64,000 nt of DNA from Circinella umbellata (lineage: Eukaryota; Mucoromycota; Mucoromycetes; Mucorales; Lichtheimiaceae), in contig JAIWNF010000034.1 in NCBI GenBank assembly GCA_025093555.1, positions 248,001 through 312,000 on the forward strand, written 5' to 3'. Of this stretch, positions 58,780 through 64,000 are shown one piece after another (position 1 is the stretch's first letter; every line of letters begins with the position of its first letter). A program made the translations under genes and the position numbers. The notes below the pieces were generated by a model. It saw only the letters and a program-made list of their open reading frames with translations. It had not been told where the DNA came from and ran no database searches.

Positions 58780-59886
58780 GATTTTTAATATATTTGGTAT
58801 CTATATGTTTTTATAATTTTCTTCTTTTGAAATTAATTGAAAAAAATAGAAAGAGAGAGGATATCGATAAAAGAAGAGAGGAGTATATACAAAAGAATGG
58901 TACAAAAAGCAAAACAAAAAACAAAAAAACAAAACACGAGTTTCTTTCTTTTGTTTTTATCTTGATGAAAAATAAGAACGCACGGTTGTTTGGGGAAGTG
59001 GAGAAAAGAAAAAAAAAATTGAAAACAAGGAAAAAAAAAAGAAAGTAAACAACGGTTAAATAAAAGGAAGATCAAATTATGCTGCACATGAAGCGATCAA
59101 ATTATCTTTACGAGCAATGGCGATAAAAGTTAAATGTAATTGTCTTTTTTTTTTCTTCTGTAGAAAGCTGGTCCAGACTGTATGAAGGAGTGAAAAATAT
59201 GCTACTGCCAAGACAAGAAGAAAAGAGAGGAGAAGAAAAAAGAAGTGAAGGGGATAGAACAAAAATGCTTAGAGAAAAGAGTAGTAGAGAAAGAAGAAGG
59301 GATAGAGCATGGGCGTGTGTGTGTAAGAGAGAGGGAGGATAGCAGTAGCAGCATTAATTACAAGATTGGTATTAGTTACCATGGTAAAAGAACTACATCA
59401 GAATTCAACATCATAGTAATGTATACATACGATTTTGACAACGTAGCTTTGGTGTTTATTTAAAAGCGAGAAAAGAAATCTCGTCCATTCTTTAAATTGC
59501 TCGAGCTCCATCCATTTAATAAATACTTAAAAGGTATATTTAGAGCATGTAAATTGTGAGTAAAGTATCAATAATGATCTTTCCTCCTTTTTCTTGTTTT
59601 ATGTAGGATATAACGATATATGTATTACATAAGTTTTCTTTTTATGCTACCATCAATATAAACTTATTGAATATTTATGTATGATTTTATTTTTATCTGT
59701 TATAATTAAAAAAAATTAATGGAGTAAAAAAGAGACAGATTATATGATGATTATGCAAGGAGGTTTCAAATGTAAGGGATTAAGTGAATAGCTGAATAAA
59801 AAAAAATTGAGGGCGGGATCTCTAACGCATATATACACATACGTCCCCACTTTTTTTTTTCTATATTTTCTTTTTATATTTTCTAT
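58780..59886. other. Intergenic region between the kinase and the GH72 gene
   Basis: Purine-rich on the plus strand (58840-59340 has many GAAA and AGAGAG runs), which would place a pyrimidine-rich leader before the minus-strand kinase. A 22-residue minus-strand stretch (QLHLTFIAIARKDNLIASC) before a stop at 59080 has coding-like composition but no partner exon. No gene is called. Confidence 0.35.
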
Positions 59887-61535
59887 TTATCTTCCCGCCA
59901 TAAATACTAAAGCCCCCAACATTAAAAGAGTGAAAGAAATAAAGGGATTAGTAGAGTATGACGGCTGCGCCCAAGAATCACTACTTTGATCTGAGCTGTC
60001 TTTTCCCGATGAATCCATATTGGTTTTAATATTGGCACATTGTTTAACATCTTTACGTTTTGGTGTAGTTATTTGTGCATTACCGTCAAATTCACACTTG
60101 CCATCCTTGTGTTCCTGTATGTATAAGTTATAAAGATAACTCAACTTTTCGGTACCAGAACAATAGGAGAAACTACCGTAGCGTCCATTTTCAGCATCTC
60201 CACTAATTTCATCACAAGATACCAAACCACACAACATGTCAATCTGGTCACCGACAGTAGAACTGTTACCAGACATTGTATTGCTGACTTGATCCGAAGC
60301 TGTACAGGATAATGTATCAAGCATGCAGCTGCAAGCACCATCCGAAGGCGTCGGGGGTAATTTGGTGGAGACTTTCCAATTTTCTGTCTGATCGGGGCAT
60401 TGAGGTCCTTGTCGGTTTTCACTGACCGCATCCATATTGACACCCTTTGGATTAACTTTGGCCAACTCCTTTTGCAAGTAATTGTAATCCTCCATTAACT
60501 CTACTTTACCATCTTGAATCTTGACCAAACCGTAATTATTATTTTCCTGGGACCATTCATATACAACGCCACCAGACCATACATCTGTCATTTGAGGGCC
60601 ATAGAGTGCTTCAACGTCAGTGAACTCACGAGGTGTCACCAAGTTACAACCATATTCGGATAAAAACACAGGCCTATGATAATTAGCGAATTCCTTGGTT
60701 CTGTCGGCATAACCAGATTTTTCAAAGGTTGAATCACCGCACCACTCATACATGTTGACACCGAAAAAGTCAGCCTGCTCATCTTCATCACCACATACAA
60801 AATAGTCCTTGATAGCATCACGAATGAATTCATCATCGTTACTGGCATAACCTACCGGAATGTAATTTTTCTTGGTAGTCTTTATATAATTTTTCATGTC
60901 GCGAACGGCGGCTTTTACATAGGCAGAGGCGAGGGTATTGGTCTTGTCATTGGTGACTTCGTTACCAGCAATAAAAGCCAACATGTTATCGTACTTGGTA
61001 AATGCATCAACCGTCTTACGATAGGCATTATAAAGTCGTGTGTCATATTCAGGTGTTTTACGATTAATAGAAAATTTGGGAGTGGCAATATCTAATAATA
61101 AATAAAGACCAGCATCCGCAAAAGATTTCATGCACTGGTCGTGGTTTTTAGAGGGATCGACTTCGTACACACGGACCACGTTCAACCCCAACTTTTGCAT
61201 AAGTTGAGCGTCTCGAGCACATGCAGTTGTATCCGCTAAAGGATCTGCAATTCCATCTTTATTACCATCCGTTGTGTGACCATCTCTCGGTTGATATGCC
61301 ACACTATTAAAATAATAGATATAAGTAAATGTATTTTTGTGAGTTGTTGTAAAAAAGTTGATTATCAATACTATTGACTTTTGTTGTTGCTACTTTCAGT
61401 TTACCCTTTAATAAAAAATTCATTCTTTGTAACGGAATCAAAGAACTTGTTATCCTTGATAACAATGGGATGAAGCGCATTGACGACCGTGGCCGCGTAG
61501 ATTAGACATATAATTCCCAGCGAAGCAATTTGCAT
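59887..61535 (-). CDS. GAS1: GPI-anchored 1,3-beta-glucanosyltransferase (GH72 with X8/CBM43 domain, Gas1 type)
   Basis: Two exons (61535-61405, 61303-59887) give 515 aa. A signal peptide (MQIASLGIICLIYAATVVNA) precedes the GH72 domain. The acid/base Glu is at about 159 in AGNEVTND and the nucleophile at about 260 in LSEYGCN, positions close to yeast Gas1 161 and 262. GVAYQPRDG and LNVVRVYEVDPS are typical of the family. A Cys-rich X8/CBM43 module follows (GACSCMLDTLSC, then LCGLVSC, then YGSFSYCSG). The C-terminus has a Ser-rich stretch and a hydrophobic GPI signal (ISFTLLMLGALVFMAGR). The enzyme elongates beta-1,3-glucan chains at the plasma membrane and cell wall. The gene is intact. Confidence 0.95.
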
Positions 61536-63899
61536 TGTTTTCTTACTAAGAAATTGTAAAAAAAAGGAGAACCGCAAAATAAAAGAGAAAAAAATGAAGT
61601 GAGAAGAAGAGGTAGAATCAACTTTTATTAGAAAATGTTTATTTTATGTATCGACTTTATTTTTTTTTAACAAAAAAAAAAAAAAGAAACGAGAGAAACA
61701 AAATAACTTACATATTCTCGTTAAGAAAAAAAAAAGAAGGGAGACATGGAAGGGGGTGTATGTTAGAATGGATTCAAATATTTTTTTTCATATTTGACCC
61801 ATATAGATCGATTATCATTTTAACATTCCAATCGTCCGTTATTGTATATGTGTAGAATAATATAACAAACATAATCGTATATAGATCTGTAATGTTTTTT
61901 ACTCTCTCACTCTTCCTCCCTCTCTCTCTCCCTTCCTTGTTCAATCCATACAAAGAATTTGGTATTTATATATATCTCAAGAGGACAGAGAAGGGGTTAC
62001 TGATAAATAGAGAGAAAGAAGTGAGTATATAGGGCTTACGTACTTGAAGCACCACCTTGTTCCTTTTTTTGTAATTAAAGAAAATCATATATACTTCTTA
62101 CTATTACATTATTTGTAATAAAGTCTCGTCGGTTTAAAAATGACTGATGAAAGGGATTTGAAGTATAAAAAAAAAGAGGAGAAAACAAATACAATTCTTT
62201 ATTTGCGTTTTGATAAGAATGTTTGACTTTCCCATATATCATATTTTTTACGATCATCCATTATTTGTTACGATGAATTATGCATTCTTTTTTATTTGTT
62301 TAAAATACTCACTTTGGTAATACTGATATACTTTTTATAATAACAAGCAATATTATTAAACATATACGTGCAAATGTACACGTGTGTGTGTGTCTGTGTG
62401 TCTCACCATCGGGTAGATCATAGAGCTTAATTTTTTTTTTTACGTACGAATTTCTCATCACAGACAAAGTGGATGGGACCCGGAAAATATCATCGATTCG
62501 GGTTACACAATTTAAGTAGCTTCGTGAATCATTATGCTGATATTTAGTAATGAAGAATGTTAAATAAAAAATAAATTTAAAACAGAAGAGTTCATAAATT
62601 ATTATGATGGTATTTAATAGCAGCATAGAAAGGGTCTCTTGATGCTATGAAGAAGGTATATGCTGAACAACTTTGTTGTCGCCAGACAACAAGTATTAAT
62701 AGGTACAGCAACTTAAAAAATATAAACGTTATAAGAAAACAATCTTCATATTGACCAACGAAAGAGTCTTTTACTTTAGTACACCAACAAATGTTTATTA
62801 AACTATTGTATATTTAGTCATCCAAATCATTGAAAGCTTTGCTTGCCTTGAGATATCTTTTCCGCGACTTGGTTCATCCATTTATTTGTAAGACTAGATT
62901 TAACCAATGAAATTTAAAGCCGGTTCCGATAATTTTATGCAACGCCATTCATTTTCCTTGTCTGGTAAAATAGTCTTTAATGTTATATTTGCATAGATAA
63001 CATTATCACTGGCTAAAACAACATAGAAATGTGACACAAGAAGGCGATATGCAATCTTACTTTTTTGTTTACATCTATTTTTATAACATCTAGCAAATAG
63101 AAGCTTATATTCATTATGTTGCATTATAGTGAAACATATATTAGGCGAAATCTTTAAATTTTGTGAATACGTAACTTCTTTACGTAAAGAATTACAAAAA
63201 GATAAAAAAAAAGTCATGACTATGTATATAAGCAATTTAGAATTTGTGTATTAAAAACTATTCCACCGTTATAAAAGAAAAGGAAGTGATAACTTACGAA
63301 AATGAGAACAAATGTGCATTTACCTATGATTACATATACCAAGTGTAAACAAATAAATTGATCTCAAACTTTATAGTTGAAACACTTTGAAAGAGATTTT
63401 ACTGTAATGCTTTGTTCTTTATTTTTTATATGTTAGTACTTGTCTATATATGTGATACTTGTACTAAAAAAAATCAAACTGACCTATTAGACCTTATGAT
63501 TAAAGCAAATTAAAAGTGATGTTCGACAACCGGTTTTCATTGGGTTAGCAATTATTTCAGTTTTTAATGAAGCCTAATATGATATGGGATCAACACTTTT
63601 CCGCGCTAAATTTTCCGAAATCGTATTGTTGTTACGAAATCTCAGGTTCCACTGTAGTATGTGAGTACTAATAATGATGATACTTCATGGATCAATAAAA
63701 TTAGATTTAATCCAAAAGATTAAATATATATAAACTTATTTCGGTCGGAAGCGATGGCGACGACCACACTCAAAAAGATTATTATATTTTGATTTTTTCA
63801 CACGTACAAAAAATAAAAACATTGTTTTTTTTTTGCTTATGCATTTTAGCTTACATGTGACTCAAATTATGGTTTTTACAATGTATAATCATTCTTTTG
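61536..63899. other. Gene-poor right-hand intergenic region
   Basis: Contains the GH72 promoter with many A and T runs. Further right, a minus-strand open stretch ending at 62900 (SLRKEVTYSQNLKISPNICF near its start, ENEWRCIKLSEPALNFIG at its end) has coding-like composition and could be part of a mobile-element protein, but it has no clear start. Nothing else is supported. Confidence 0.35.
62900..63210 (-). pseudogene. Possible mobile-element protein fragment
   Basis: About 100 codons open, with charged and hydrophobic residues spaced as in a folded protein (LLVSHFYVVLASDNVIYAN, then ILPDKENEWRCIKLSEP). It lacks an ATG context and flanking exons. I link it only loosely to mucoralean repeat-encoded proteins. 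Confidence 0.25.
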
Positions 63900-63908
63900 T
63901 ATATAAAC
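63898..63908 (+). promoter_or_regulatory. TATA box of a gene at the window edge
   Basis: TGTATATAAAC lies about 80 bp before the ATG at 63982, followed by a pyrimidine-rich leader (CTCTTTTCTTCTTGCTG). The spacing is reasonable for a core promoter. Confidence 0.4.
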
Positions 63909-63981
63909 ATTGTATTGAGAAAAAAAAAAGACATCTCTTTTCTTCTTGCTGTTGTCAACATAACATACATTTTTATTTATC

Positions 63982-64000
63982 ATGACTTTAATTGACGAGA
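63982..64000 (+). CDS. Possible 5' end of a gene cut by the window edge
   Basis: Six codons (MTLIDE) follow a TATA box and leader and then the window ends. The identity cannot be judged. Confidence 0.3.

Noticed and set aside
59077..59262. Minus-strand frame ending IAIARKDNLIASCAA
   Set aside because: Faintly like a longin-fold start, but the stop follows at once and no further exons were found.

Overview
The window is fungal nuclear DNA, most probably from a member of the Mucorales (Mucoromycota). The case rests on a very AT-rich background, many short GT-AG introns (about 50-130 bp), fungus-specific gene families (GH72 glucanosyltransferase, Zn(II)2Cys6 and SREBP transcription factors, Kin4-type kinase), and an aromatic amino acid hydroxylase, a gene I expect in early-diverging fungi but not in yeasts or most moulds. 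I cannot name the species. I rebuilt exon-intron models by hand; every model called intact stays in frame from start to stop.

Layout. 0.7-7.5 kb: two splicing genes in head-to-head orientation, CWF19L1/Drn1 (minus) and SF3B3/Rse1 (plus), with 206 bp between their start codons. 7.87-13.41 kb: a 5.5-kb mobile element with about 220-bp terminal inverted repeats, carrying a minus-strand multi-exon gene of unknown function. 13.4-15.6 kb: an unrecognised small gene and a secreted ML-domain (NPC2-like) protein with a 5-nt microexon. 18.9-21.4 kb: the most striking gene, a mitochondrial GrpE-like domain joined in frame to a complete phenylalanine-hydroxylase-type enzyme. 21.7-25.1 kb: a membrane ADAM metalloprotease.

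25.1-32.3 kb is gene-poor, with simple repeats and decayed coding fragments. 32.3-34.5 kb: a six-repeat kelch protein. 35.2-39.9 kb: a graveyard holding a decayed Fanzor/TnpB-like nuclease gene (minus) that abuts a frameshifted BRCT-domain pseudogene (plus). 41.1-43.6 kb: epsin. 44.3-45.1 kb: a broken ORF. 46.9-49.1 kb: an SREBP-type factor divergent from a small acidic protein. 50.9-53.3 kb: a Zn(II)2Cys6 regulator with an 11-nt microexon. 53.5-54.3 kb: a GRAM protein with a C-terminal membrane anchor. 55.2-58.8 kb: a Kin4-like kinase with a KA1 domain. 59.9-61.5 kb: a Gas1-like cell-wall enzyme. The right edge may hold the first codons of another gene.

Most genes are unrelated housekeeping and regulatory functions. 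The novelty lies in the GrpE-hydroxylase fusion, the long-TIR element, the Fanzor relic and several microexons or overlapping splice signals. No tRNA, rRNA or CRISPR array was seen.
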